Source of the DNA: Eutreptiella sp. 'Long Island Sound 2002'
Lineage: Eukaryota; Euglenozoa; Euglenophyceae; Eutreptiales; Eutreptiaceae
DNA: 64,000 bases
NCBI GenBank assembly: GCA_964036045.1
Contig: OZ038381.1
Location: 112,704,922 to 112,768,921, forward strand
Direction of reading: 5' to 3'
Shown here in pieces: positions 10,764-21,999 of the stretch. Below the pieces are notes generated by a model, which did no database searches, had not been told where the DNA came from, and saw nothing but the letters and a program-made list of their open reading frames with translations. The first letter of the stretch is position 1. Each line of letters opens with the position of its first letter. The position numbers and the translations under genes are program-made.

Positions 10764-12644
10764 CTAGCAGGCACACAAAGAGAGCACGGACCGCCGACGT
10801 GGTAACCAACGCCCATCCTGGCTAGGAATCTGTGCCTTTGCCCAGCACAACACGCCACGATACTGGACAACCAAGGGGTCCTCTAACACTTGTTTATAAA
10901 TGAGCAAGGCCATCCTTTCAGCTTGAAGCCTATCCCCTTGGAAGTCACCCTCCAGAAGAGACATAGGGTCCGCGGGCTGGAACCCCGAGGGCACCCAAAG
11001 CACCCGTACCAGTATGCCTCAACAAACCAGGCACCTTGCCACATCTCGCAGAAGTGACTGCTATGCACTTAGTTCACTCTTGGCACCCACCTTCGGTAGC
11101 TGGGCAATGGCCACCTCCGAGTCACTGACGATAGTTTCTGTAGTGTAACCCATGCGCGCCGCCAAGCGCACTCCCAAGACCAAGGACTGTAGCTCAACAA
11201 GCTGCTGAATCTTGGACCGCAGCCTCCGAGCCACCACAGAACGGACTCACAAAAACTCCGAAAAACCTCCCATTCTCCAAAATGGTCCGTCACGGGCCCC
11301 GTCGACAAATATCACCAGCCAAGGTCCCTCCCACCACGGTCCCAACAAAACCTGGTCAGATCTGTGCAGGCCGAACTCAAGGCACAAGGTCGGAACACTC
11401 GCAAAAGGTGCATGCCATGGCTCTGCCATAGCCTCCAAAACAACCAGGGACTCGAAACCGCCACAGGGGTAGGCCGAGCCTGTCCCGTGCTGACCCAACA
11501 GTGGGCCCCAGCCGGGCAAGGGCAAGCCAAGCCTCAAGGTCTCACCTACTAGTGTAGTAAGCCAAAAAAAGATTGCATAAGCCTTTTTTGCGACCGCCAT
11601 ACAGGCAATCTAGGCCAGGCGACCAGCCTCTGCAGATGGGGTACCTCATGCAACCACACCATCCTCTTCAACGATTCCAGCCACTTCCCTAGGCAGACAA
11701 TCCTGGTGGAAGGCTCAAGCACACTCTTGGGGCTGACAATGAACCCCCCGCTCTCCAAAGCATCAACAACGCCTCCCGTATTCCGCCTGAGGTAACTCTT
11801 GTCGTGATGAATTGATCAAAAATCATCCAAGTAATGCAGCAGTAAAATATTTGGGGGCAGGACCTGCTTCACCAGGCGCGCTAGCGCCTGCTGCCATATA
11901 AAGGGGCTGTACTTCCATGCGAACGGCAATCTTCCCAACCCCACCACCCGTCTGTTGGGGCCGGAACTGAGGCGGAAGAGGGGCCGTGCGGACTCCGGAG
12001 GCACAAAACTCCAGAGGGCATTCTTTAAGTCGCTGTGCATGCCATACAACGGTACTCTTGGGTGTAACGTGGCACGCAGTTTGCTAACCTGCTCCCATGA
12101 AAAAAGCGAAAATCGCGGGGGCTGAGAGGTTACATCCGTCCATGCCGTTTTGTTTAACACAACTAAGTATTAAAGAGACCTTCTTCGAAGATTTCGGGAT
12201 CATGCAGCGCCGGCAAATGCCAGGCATATACTGGAAGATTTCGTGCAGCAACCCCTGCCTTTTAAGCGCGGTGACAAATTGCTGCACCTCGTCAAAAATC
12301 CAAGTGGATGTGCCCGACTTGTGGTCGCCCCATGCGTCCATCCATGAGGATTCGACATCAAAATCCCGTAACCCCTCCCCATAAAACTTTGGTGGCACTG
12401 TTTGGTCCCAAACATATTGGGAGATGTCATGCCTACCCACAGGACCCAACCTGTTGAGCAAGATATCCGGGTTAACCTTACCCGCACGCGGGGTGGGGGA
12501 CGTCGTGACATGTAACATGCCACGCCAATGCTCACGCTTTAGGCCATACACCGCCTTTATCGAGGTCAAGCCGGCCGTAGGGGGGCGGAGGTCCTCTGCC
12601 CTGTCGAAGACACGGTCCACGACCAAAGTGAGCCAATTAAACAA
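10764..12644 (-). mobile_element. Decayed retroelement: reverse transcriptase plus RNase H
   Basis: Reading down the minus strand: a pre-RT stretch with 'QFVTALKRQGLLHEIFQYMP' (about 12300-12200), RT fingers 'PKSSKKVSLILSCVK', a frame change near 12130, then the palm with 'LYGMHSDLKNALWSF', 'LPFAWKYSPFIWQQAL' and the catalytic box 'LLLHYLDDF' (about 11820). A stop follows immediately. The thumb-like 'GGFIVSPKSVLEP' (11.75 kb) is in another frame, then RNase H pieces: 'LVIFVDGARDG' (11.3 kb), 'QLVELQSLVLGVRLAARM' (11.15 kb) and 'RVLWVPSGFQPADPMS' (10.98 kb). RT-RH order without a visible integrase resembles DIRS/Ngaro-type or related elements, but no tyrosine recombinase was seen. Several stops and frameshifts make it non-functional. 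Confidence 0.75.
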
Positions 12645-12899
12645 AATGTAGGGGGTTCAACGGAGTTCCGCCGACAGCCACACCAGATGGGGGGTGCAGG
12701 CCCTCAAGAACTCAAGGAACGAGGGGTTGTTCGGAGCCCCCGCACCCCCCCCCCTTGCCACAGCTTAGGTTGCGCCACGGGATCACGGGGGGGGGGGGGG
12801 GCGGGGTGGGAACAAGTAATCCGGACCTGGCAGCCAGCCTCACTAGGTCAGCCAACCTAGGGGGAGACGAGCTCTCCGCCTACGCGACGTTCAGGGTGA

Positions 12900-14143
12900 T
12901 CCGCCTGACTTCGCAAACGTGTTAGCCATAACTCCGGTTCATTGCCCCTCCAACTGCCGTAGCCCCAGCGATCCCAGCTGCATCAAGCCTGCCCCCCTCG
13001 GCTGCAGCACCCGCCGCCAGCAGGGCGCGAGCCGCGCGCGTTTGTAGACGCATGGTAATGCCCACCACTCCAGCGGACGTGCCCCCCGCCGAGAGGCCGA
13101 GCACCGGCCTCTTAGCTGGGTGGTTGCCCGTTGATCTGCCCTCCCATCTACGTCCCTAAAAATTACCGCGGGGCGCCAGGGGGCGACCTCCAGCCCCGAG
13201 GGCGAAAGCGGGTTGCACCCCCCCCAAGGCGCACTCAATTGACCCCCAAACCTCCTTGGATCCGGAGCTGTAACTAAAGTTGACAGTAACCAAGCCACCG
13301 TCTCCGGGGGGTCTGAGGTGTGTGGTGGGCACGGGGGCGGGGGAAGGGGGGGGGGAGTTCCGGCGGAGCCCGCCACACGACACTTCCGGTAAAATCCCTC
13401 TCCGCCTGTAGCCGCCGATCGGGGGGGGGGGGGGGGTCACACAGGTCCTCGGGCCAAGCGGGGGCATGAAATGCGGTAGCGGGCAGGGCTTCACTTTCTG
13501 CGGGCAAGATGTTGGGAGGCCAAACCTCGAAGTGTATGAACACCTTGGTCTCCCCCCGTGTCCCCGCCTCCGAAAGCGGTCGAAGGGGGCCCACGACCGC
13601 AGCGTCTTGCAAGGCTATCGCATATGGCAGGGGCGTGCTGACATTGCACCATCTCCCCAACGAGAGGAAAATTTGCATCCGGGGGTGGTGAGCGTAACAC
13701 GCAGCGCTGCCAGCCCGTCGCACAGAATGGCACCGGCCGTGCCTCCAAGGTGTCAGACCCGAGACCTTCAAGAACTAGTGCTCCAGCTATGCACTCCCTC
13801 CAGGGAACAGGTGGCCGCTTGCTCACAACCCCTTAGCCCCTGCCCATCGGAGCATGGCCTCTCGGACACCATCCGCCCATGGCGAGAGTGGCCTCGACTG
13901 CCATCCTTCCTCACCCGTTTTGGATTTCCAAAATGGCTTCGAGAGAGGCAATGACGCATCCACCACTAACAAACCAGGGACTTCACCAATCCAAGGCAAA
14001 AAACTCAACAAAGGCCACACGCCACGCACCAAGCTGTAGCTCAACTTTTTCCATGAGGACACACAACCCCAGGGGGGAAACAGGGCACGGAGGCCCAGCC
14101 TAGGCGCAGCCTGCGCAATGCGCTTGTGCAGCTGATGGACCAT
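12900..14143 (-). pseudogene. Coding-like region upstream of the RT, possible gag/ORF1 remnant
   Basis: Long minus-strand open segments (13274-13771, 13491-13826, 13823-14143, 12939-13376) lie 5' of the RT on the same strand. Peptides such as 'KVFIHFEVWPPNILPAESEA' and 'GVWPLLSFLPWIGEVPGLLV' look coding but lie in different frames, separated by G or C runs (G16 at 13421-13436, G15 at 12787-12801). No family motif was seen; assignment to the same element rests on position and strand only. Confidence 0.3.
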
Positions 14144-14149
14144 AATCCC

Positions 14150-15440
14150 AATCCATTAGCTCTCGTGGTAACGAGGAGCAGGGCACCGGAAACCCCGCCC
14201 CCCACCGCCGGTTTTTAGCTCCAATGGGAACACGGGAAGTGCCAGTGCTTGGCTGGCAGGGCTGCCCCCTTCTGTACAAATCTCCTGCGATTGGCTGTTG
14301 GCTTTGATTGTACTGGTAGCCATTCTCCTACATGGGTTTTGCCAACTCAGGACCCCACCAACTTCTCTGAAATGCACTTTCTTCTAGCGCATGTCACTGC
14401 CCAGGGCGCGTCTGGCATCCTCTGAACATCCATACGGTGAGCATCCTTTAGGCTGCTGACCAGCGCTGGCAGTATACCTCGTCATGAATGCTATGTGTCA
14501 TTTGCAAAATACCTTCCATACTCGGTAGGCCAGCACATGATCGCGCAGGGGGGGGGGGGCATCCCCTTGACCATTGGCCACTGCAGGATACGTCGGCTGC
14601 TATAGCGGTCGTCCCACCTTGTCAAGGCACTCCTTTAGGGTGCCCACGCATAGGCACATCCACTGAGTCACCCTCTCCTCCTGGACGAACTCCTCCAAGG
14701 AACCCGACGTGAGTTCCGGAATGTCCTCTTTTCGCTACAGCTCCATGCGCATCCTGTCGATCTCTTGGGCATGCGCTTTCATGGTCTCCGCCATGCTCCT
14801 GACGTCCGTCTCTGCCCTATAACGTCACCCATCTTGATTGGTGCTTACACATGGGACCCGCAAAAAACAAAAAACGGACAGTAAATTGCCTATCGGAGAG
14901 AAGGCAAACAATTGTTTGAGTACAACCAAGGGTTTGCTGCCATCGCTATTCCATTCCCCATCCAACGGTGGCAGGCCCCTAGTGTAGACTGCGAACCCTG
15001 ACACGCAAGTATTAGTATACCCGGCACCTCCCAATAGTGCGGCACCGATGTGGCAGGGGTGTAAGACTGACATTTCAAGGCAACGTCGGGCTTGCCTACC
15101 CTAGGTTGATGTGCGGCAAGCAGACGGCCATCCTCGGTATCTTCATCATTATACAGTTTGGGCCCTCATGGGCGCCGGCGCATGGGCTGCAGAGAGACCC
15201 CTAGCATCGCCCACACAGACTACAGGAGGGTGACGTCCGTGAGCATGGGTGCTTAGATGCGGGGGACAGTTGCACTCGGGGGGAACAACAACACCTCCGG
15301 GTGTGCGCGGATTCCTTGCTGCATGCTAGCGGTGGAGCCAACGTGGGTGGAGTACAAAGATGACCAGATGTGCCCTTTCCCAGCCATTCACGGGTAGTGA
15401 TTGGTACCTGGCCGAGTGTGATTAGGGAGGACGAAGGTAG
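14150..15440. other. No gene recognised
   Basis: Only small open frames without motifs. About 35 bases at 14905-14940 (GGCAAACAATTGTTTGAGTA onward) recur with small changes at 10563-10598 in the same orientation, bracketing the RT/RNase H element. Confidence 0.35.
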
Positions 15441-16377
15441 TCACTTCTGTCCTTGTGGGCCAAAGAGGGGTGAGGCATGGTGTGCCCCAAGTACTGAAGT
15501 AATGCTGGACGGACCTTGTGGGGCACTCCTTTGACTGTCCGGTTTCATTGGTAGTGGAGGGGGCCCATTGGTATATCCTCCTTTTTTTGCGTTGTTGACG
15601 CGGAAGCCGAGGGTGGCGCTGATGCGTGATACTTCGGACAGCACCCGGTCGGTGGCTTCACAATCTGGTGAGATAAAATCAATGTTGTCCATATACACAA
15701 ATAATTTCACCGACGGAAATAGCTGCGGTAATGTCAGTGAAACCACGCGTACAGAACATGAGCTGGGAGAGAGGGCAGCCCTGTTTGACTTCCCGTTTTT
15801 GGCGGTATGTCTGTTGCTGGCCTTCCGCATTGAAAAATGATCGCGTGTGTTCATATGCATGGCGCAAGATGGAGATCATGGCGGGTGGGACCCCCAAGGT
15901 GTACATGGTCTCCCACAGCAGTGGTTGACGGGTGCTGGGGTAGGCTTTGGCGGTGTCATGTAGGAGGATATATGGATCATGTTCAAATTGGAGGACATTG
16001 ACCCGGGAGGCTAGCGCTTGGGTCATTGTGATGCGCCCCTTGCACCCCTCGGCTTGCTAAGGGGACTGTACATTCATCTATGGCCCTTTCAAGCGAAGGA
16101 GGATCAACTTGCCAAGTGTTTGGTACATGCAGGATGAGACAGCTATGGGCCTATTCGTGCTGGCATCTCTAGAGTCGCCCTTCTTGTATGGTAGTGTGAT
16201 GCGGGTGTCAGTCCGGACGCCAGCAGCACCCCAGTGGCCCATATCACGCAGATGTGCTGATACATGGTCCATGCGTATCGCTTTCCCATTCGCGGCGTTC
16301 CAACACCACACAAACTTAGCCCACGTTGGGGGGTTCACCAGGTATGTGCGGGTGTTCCCTGTAAGTTTCCGGGACAA
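15441..16377 (-). mobile_element. LINE-like reverse transcriptase fragment, degraded
   Basis: Minus-strand order: 'LPYKKGDSRDASTNRPIAV' with 'YQTLGKLILLRL' (16180-16080), the finger motif typical of non-LTR RTs; then 'ILLHDTAKAYPSTRQPLLW' and 'RQKREVKQGCPLSQLMF' (15960-15750), equivalent to the D-x-x-K-A-F and Q-G-x-P-x-S boxes; then after a frame change 'LFVYMDNIDFISPDCEAT' (about 15700), equivalent to the Y-x-D-D box but with Asn for the second Asp. Three frames are used in under 1 kb, and one catalytic Asp is lost, so it is dead. No endonuclease domain was seen upstream. Confidence 0.7.
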
Positions 16378-16794
16378 TGTCGAGCCCCACTTGGGTTCCT
16401 GTTTGGGGGGGTCACCCGCAAATTGGGGGAGTGTGGAAAGGGCGGACTCGGGGGAGTGAGAGGGCGGGGGGGCTTTGGAAGGGGCAAAGGAGCTAGGAGC
16501 TCAGCCCTTCAAAAAATTTCCCTTGCGCCAACACCGCAGGGTGCCTAAATGTGCGGAGCCGTTTGGTAACTTCCTAATGTCCGAGCTTTTGCATGTTGTC
16601 ACCCCATTGGCGCAGTGTGTCCGCATCGCAAGGGCTTGCATTCGAGGGAAAACGTAGGTGCATGAGCGTGGGTTCCTCCTTGGGCATGGATTTTAGGGAA
16701 GCTTTGATGTAGTCTTGGAATTCTATCACAATGAGATGTGACTGATGCTCTAAAGCTGGGTCTGCAGGTCATTTGCGAAGCCAGCGTGTGATGT

Positions 16795-17505
16795 GTGCCC
16801 GAAACTTCCGCATGTCCCGGCAGCCCCCGTGGCGGATGTTTGGGGTCGGCTAGCGTGCATGACAGAATGGCTGCTCGGAATAAGCAAGCCCAGGCCAAGT
16901 CACCCCATTGGTGGGACGACCAGGAGTTGGTGGGCGGGAAGTTGGAGAAGGATAACTTCGTGGCGAGAGTTATGGACCATTTGGAGAACCAATACGATGG
17001 TTCCATAGGGTCCGATCCTCGGACATGGGGTTATTCAAGAGTGGGTGACAAAGTCGGCCAACTCCAGCCTGTGCCCCCAATTTTTCGAACATTATCGGTG
17101 GGAATGACTGCCCATGTCGATGAACAGGGCATATCGGACGAGGAAATGTCAAATGTGGCTCCACAAGAGGCATACACCGCCGTGAAGTCGGTAGTTTCAA
17201 TACCCCGCCAAGTGGCGGAAGAAGCCAAGGAGAACCCAAGGGTAGCCGAGCTTAGGGACAAACTTATTGAAGCCTATCCGCGGCTATTTTGTGGAGTTGC
17301 CAACAAGAACCTTCCGGATCATTGGAAACTGGGTACGGCCGAGACCAAGCTCAAACCGAACTCCAAAATATATCGTCACCGGGAATATCAACTCCAAGGA
17401 GAGCGAGCAGAAGCAATGAAGAAGCTCTTGATGGAATTTATCGAGTGTGGTTGGATTGAACCCTCCGATAGTGAGTGGGCAAGCCCGGCCTTCATCGTTT
17501 CATAA
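16795..17505 (+). pseudogene. Ty3/gypsy pol, N-terminal part up to RT fingers
   Basis: The frame encodes 'RLFCGVANKNLPDHWKLGTA', then 'YRHREYQLQGERAEAMKKLL' and 'FIECGWIEPSDSEWASPAFI', the segment leading into the RT of Ty3/gypsy polyproteins (hedgehog-like 'I.ps.s.wasP.v'). A stop follows at the Ser codon where intact elements continue with a Lys-rich 'VxKKDG' stretch. The upstream part (from 16860) has no recognisable gag or protease motif. The start codon is arbitrary because this is a fragment of a polyprotein. Confidence 0.75.
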
Positions 17506-18090
17506 AAGTAGAAGAATGAATGGAGATTGGTTGTGGATTACAGGGATTGAACGAACAAACGGAGCATGACTCCTAATCATTACCGCTAATTGACTTCATC
17601 CCACAAAAGCATCAAAAGAAGCGCATCTTCACGGTGCTGGACCTGAAGCACGGGTACCACCAGATGCCGCTGCCTGAGGACTCCAGGCCATATATAGCGA
17701 TGCCCACTTTGCTGGGGCCCGTGCAATGGAAGGTAGTTCACAGGGGAGCGAAGAATGGGAATGCGATCTTCTAACGCCTAATGGAGGATCTCCTACACCC
17801 TGTACAAGATGGTGTTGGCCCGTTTGTGGATGATATCATTATTGGGACGGGCACCGAGGACATGACCGTCGACGAGCTCATTGAGGCAGATGGGAAGGAC
17901 ATGCGCCGAGTATTGGGGTTTCAACAAGCCTAGCATGGTGTGCAAGCCCACAAAGGCCTCGCTCTTTGTGACAAAAGTGGTCTTCGCTGGACATGTGGTT
18001 GGGCACGGGCAACGCCGACTCATGCCAGGGAAACCGGCAGCCTTACGCCACTGGAGAAAACCCTAGACCATCAGCGAACTCAGGTCCTTC
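17506..18090 (+). pseudogene. Ty3/gypsy reverse transcriptase core, frameshifted
   Basis: Contains 'WRLVVDY' (17522), 'FTVLDLKHGYHQMPL' (about 17625), 'GPVQWKVV' (17720) and the catalytic 'FVDDIIIGTG' (about 17823), in the expected order. In-frame stops occur at 17537-17590 and 17773, and a frameshift comes before 'KASLFVTKVVFAGHVVG' (17957), which is the usual post-catalytic 'k..F....v.fLGh.is' motif. Non-functional. Confidence 0.75.
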
Positions 18091-18950
18091 ATGAAAGTTG
18101 GCAACTACTATTCAGCATATGTATCAATGTATGCGGATCTCTTGGGGCCTCTCCACAAAATGCTACAGGTGGGCAAGTACCATGGTCGCAAGGGAAGCAA
18201 GCAAAAGTTGGTATGGACAACCGAAGCCAACGAAGCGTTCCACAAGTTGCAGGAACGACTATTTGGTCAATTGGGTCTTTTCTTGGTCCATTCGGACGAG
18301 GGATTGGTGCTCCGCACGTACGCCTTGAACTATGCTCTGGGGGCACTCCTTGAGCAGGTCCGGTGCGACGGAACACATGTCCGGGTGGCCATTTGGAGTC
18401 GAGTCCTAGCGGAAGGCCAACGGTGGACATGGACCGCGAGGGAGAAGGAGACCTATGCCCCTATGCCATCGTGTGCACCCTCCAGAAATGATCGTGCCAC
18501 ATCGGACTACAACCCGTGGTGGGATCTACGGATCATCAATCACCGCGAACCAGTCACAGGGGGCATGTTGATACCCCTTCGGGTCCGGCTGCAAGCTGCG
18601 CCCAATGGCACAAGACGCTTGTAAAGTTGGACTTGAGCATCGTCTATGTCCCCGGGAAGGACAACATTGTAGCCAATTGCCGTGTTCGTTGGGCCTATCT
18701 CGCTGGCAAGGCTTGGATGGACATATCGAGCCATGGAGACGCCGAGGAAACGGAGGAGGGCAAACGCATCATTGAGCTCGAGAAGTCCATGGAAGAGGGT
18801 GACACCAAGTGCTTTGTGGTCAAGGCATCCAACGCGGCGTTGACCCAAGGACGGAATGCGCGAGTTCGAGTTGTGGCGGAAGGGAGTTTGGAGGAACTTC
18901 TCATAGCACCCATTGAGTACGTGGAGTCGGTGCTCATGGAGGGTTGATCC
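18091..18950 (+). pseudogene. Ty3/gypsy RNase H and connection, mutated active site
   Basis: Starts with 'KQKLVWTTEANEAFHKLQ', the RT-RNase H connection. The usual 'LRTDASDYAVGAVLEQ' reads 'LRTYALNYALGALLEQ', so the first catalytic Asp is Tyr. Then 'IWSRVLAEGQRWTWTAREKE' (18390-18450), a frame change, 'STDHQSPR', and 'LDLSIVYVPGKDNIVANC' (18633-18680), where Asn replaces the usual catalytic Asp in 'VADcLSR'. The C-terminal linker continues to about 18950 in two frames. Confidence 0.75.
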
Positions 18951-19240
18951 GAGGAGTATGCCGCCTCGGAGCATTGGAATAAATATTGGAACGCCGTGAG
19001 TCCCCCATCAGACGATGAGTGGCCCGAAGGCTTGACCGAGGACGCGGACTAGCTTTTTCTCAATGACAAGCTATTGGTGCCGCAAATCTGGGTCCAGGCG
19101 CTCATTGACCACTGGCACAATGCCCAACTTAAGCACCAAGGCGTTGACAAAATGGAACGAGCCTCCCAGGGGCTGGCATTTTTGATTGTGAATCCACATG
19201 GACCGTTCGCCATAGACTAAAGAACATCCTTTGATGAGTG
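18951..19240 (+). pseudogene. Ty3/gypsy pre-integrase remnant
   Basis: Reads 'WPEGLTED', 'LFLNDKLLVPQIWVQALIDH', 'WHNAQLKHQGVDKMERA', which corresponds to the H-H part of the integrase HHCC zinc-binding region. The match ends abruptly near 19150 and no DDE core follows, so the element is 3'-truncated here. Confidence 0.55.
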
Positions 19241-19284
19241 TTTGAGCCCCGGTTGCTCCCTGGCAGCCATGTTGAGCGCTCCAC

Positions 19285-19620
19285 GTGCATCACCATCTCC
19301 CCCACGATGTTGCGCACGGTTCACCCTCTCGGCATCCTGGGGGCTGCTGGATGTCGTGCGGAATACCTTGTGGCCGCCTCAAGGCCCTAGGGGCGGTGCT
19401 CCCGTGGGTACGGCTTGGCACCCGTCCGCCCAGCTCAGTACGTGGTGTTGCGCCTTCCCGATGGCCACTGTCCGAGAGGCCCCCGGTGCCGCCCTCCTAC
19501 GAGGAGCTCTTCCCACAGTACGTGCCGCCGCATTGGTTGCCGCCGTACCACGTGCTTGTCCCCGACCGATGAGGGGTCAGCTGCTGCAATCGTTGTGCTG
19601 TGTCTGCTAACCTACCCCCT
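19285..19620 (+). pseudogene. Short coding-like fragment, family unknown
   Basis: Two plus frames give plausible peptide either side of a shift near 19470: 'RPAQYVVLRLPDGHCPRG' and then 'PPVPPSYEELFPQYVPPHWL' ending at 19572. Includes a PPxY motif. No family recognised; it follows the Ty3/gypsy remnant on the same strand and could be unrelated. Confidence 0.25.
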
Positions 19621-19936
19621 TGCGTGTTGAATAAGGGACTTCGGAGGTGTGGCCCGCGGCTACACATTACTCCCTCTCTATGTGTGCTCATCCAGTGTCT
19701 GCTGGTGCTGCGAGGCCTTCGCGCAGCTCAACTAACCTCTTGCCGGATGACTCCATGACTTGGTGGCTTGTGCACATGGGGAACGCGGGTGGGCGGCCCT
19801 CGCTCGAATATTAGTGTCCCGATCCGAATGAAAGATCTTGGAGCCCTGCCGCTCAGAGGTGAGAATGTCCTCCCGTGAGTGGGACGCTACCGCGGACAAG
19901 AGCAGCTAACATGCGCCTCACGCAACAAGCCGTGGT

Positions 19937-20534
19937 GTGACCGCTAGTTGGCCGGATATTCACACCTTCTGTGGTCGCGTGCCCTCCCCGAGTTCCCAAA
20001 GTGTGCAGCGCGTGCACCCAAACAGTCCGCCCCATGTGCAAGTAATGTTTGACTTCCAAAACCATTTGGTTGACAGCCAACGCTCGACCAGCAAGGCCGA
20101 AAATGCCCAGGCGGTGACGCGGGTTTGCAAGGTGTGCGTGCCCACGAAGTGCACCGTCACGCATGGGCCCTCCAAGGTGGACGTGCCGGCAGTCTTGCTG
20201 ACGGAGGGGCTGGTCCGCGGTGTTGGGGTGTGGTTCTCCGTGCTACGTGGAGGCGGCTGGGCGCTTGGATCAAGGAGTGGTGCAGACCGCCTACCGAATC
20301 TTCCTTTGGGTCCCCACAAAGGGGGTGATGACCTACCCGCGCGACGAGATGGCGGCACGGTCCCCGGACGGGGAGCTTGTGTTTCTTGCGAAGATCTTCG
20401 CGGGCTATCAGTGGAGTGAGGGGGCAGAGGAAATCCGGGTCGCCTCCAGTAATGACTTGGGCGCGTTCCACCTAATGCTCAACCAAGCCGGCCTCCAAGA
20501 TGCCTCTCCACAGATACAAGCGTCCGCATCTTAG
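19937..20534 (+). pseudogene. Coding-like fragment, family unknown
   Basis: First frame: 'KVDVPAVLLTEGLVRGVGV' (to about 20240). Second frame: 'DQGVVQTAYRIFLWVPTKGV' through 'VASSNDLGAFHLMLNQAGLQ', ending at 20534. The two join if one frameshift near 20250 is allowed. No motif recognised. Possibly a gag-like or accessory ORF of a retroelement, given neighbours. Confidence 0.3.
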
Positions 20535-20764
20535 CTGGGCTTTTGGTACACCCTTCACTTCGCCGGTACCAATGGGACACGCTACGGCGTCCCTCAGGAT
20601 GGGTTCGTGGATGATGGCGGCCTCCCGACACAACTCCCCGCGACCTCTGAGACTTTGTGGCAGGCTCTCCGCTTGCGATCGTCAAACCCGCTCCCCTCTT
20701 CCCGCTGTGGACGGCCAACCACCCTCCACCCCCTCGCTGGCTAACTCACTAGCGAGCTCCGCCG

Positions 20765-21373
20765 TTGAGTGGGGCCCGGATAAGGACTGGTGCCCCCATC
20801 TCCCCCCCCTCCCACAGGCCAGTGGCCGGCGCCCCCTCCGCTTCCACGGACGTGCTGCTATTGGTTGTTGAGCCCGGGGCCCATGCAAGCGCCTGCCCCA
20901 AGGTTTGTCGTTATAGCAGGGAACGGCCTCCATCACTTCTTGGGAAGTGTCCCCAACGCGGCCTCGGTCCTCCCCCTGCTACTCAGTTTCGGGACGACCC
21001 GCAGTTGGCGCACGTGCTGCTTGTCCAGTTCCCCAATTTCAGCTTTGACCTAGTGGCGGTCACAGGGCAATTGCGTGCCTCCAAGTCCCATCTCCCATCC
21101 AAGGCCCTTGCCGATGTGTCTGTGGGAGGCTGTCACAAGGCCTTTTGTGAGGGCATGGTAGCCGACTTGGCTGCTTTGGCCCCACAAACCGATTGGTCTG
21201 GGATCGAGGCTGACATCGCCGTGGGCCTCTCGTCCTCCATGAAGGTCCATCGAGCGGTCATTCTGGCCACAGCACATGACCAGCAGTGCGAATCCCTCGC
21301 GTTGGCGGTGGCTATGGCCCTCCGGTGGCAACCTTGGCGCGGAGCAAAAACACATATTGGAAGTCATGCGTAA
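20765..21373 (+). CDS. Hypothetical protein fragment
   Basis: From about 20990 the frame gives 'LAHVLLVQFPNFSFDLVAVT' and 'WSGIEADIAVGLSSSMKVHR', with composition of a real globular protein; the first third is low-complexity and may not belong. It lies in the same strand series as the pieces at 19.9-20.5 and 21.7-22.0 kb. Function unknown. Confidence 0.3.
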   Translation: MSGARIRTGAPISPPSHRPVAGAPSASTDVLLLVVEPGAHASACPKVCRYSRERPPSLLGKCPQRGLGPPPATQFRDDPQLAHVLLVQFPNFSFDLVAVTGQLRASKSHLPSKALADVSVGGCHKAFCEGMVADLAALAPQTDWSGIEADIAVGLSSSMKVHRAVILATAHDQQCESLALAVAMALRWQPWRGAKTHIGSHA

Positions 21374-21694
21374 AACTGTTGGCCCGCGCGCTAGGTTGCC
21401 GGCATGCGTCCAAAAGTTTCTAGGGCGGACACAGGTCTCCTTGCGGGGAGCAAGTACGCTCGCACAAGGCAGAAACGCAACATGAAGTTCTATTCATGTA
21501 ACGCCCTGTTGGAGGCAGAAGTATAAGGGGTCGGCGTAAACGAGTGGACAATATCAGCCGCTTCCAGGTCCCCAAAGGGCTGGTGCTGGCCCCTGAGGTT
21601 ATGGTCGGCCGCATTACGCCCCCCGCCCCCTCCCAACGGGGCCGTAACCCCTCAGCCTTCGGTTCCTTAATTCCCCCCCTTCCCCTCGGGGTCC

Positions 21695-21997
21695 TTGTCT
21701 GTTCCTGACGACAAACGCCCCTTGGTGCAAATAAAATTTGTTCGGGTGGAGGGGATAGACTTCGAAGAACTACGTGACACCGTGCCCGGGTTGTTGAGGA
21801 AGAGTGTAGAAGTGGGGGCCCAATACAATCCACACACCCTTTTGGTACTCCACAAACAAGCCCGCGAAGTGGGATGCGGTGTCTGGGGCCAAGGGCAAAC
21901 TGACGGTCAAGAGCATCTGCACGGATACATTGTTTTTGTTGCACACGACACCAAAGCCTATGGCTCCCCCCTAGAGTCTCTTGAGGCCTTTTTGTAG
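21695..21997 (+). CDS. Hypothetical 100-residue protein or exon
   Basis: Begins 'MSVPDDKRPLVQIKFVRVEG', with 'LLRKSVEVGAQYNPHTLLVL' and 'LHGYIVFVAHDTKAYGSPLE'. Regular alternation of hydrophobic and charged residues suggests genuine coding. The minus-strand frame that overlaps it (21420-22139) is Arg/Pro-rich and less convincing. No family recognised. Confidence 0.35.
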   Translation: MSVPDDKRPLVQIKFVRVEGIDFEELRDTVPGLLRKSVEVGAQYNPHTLLVLHKQAREVGCGVWGQGQTDGQEHLHGYIVFVAHDTKAYGSPLESLEAFL

Positions 21998-21999
21998 CG

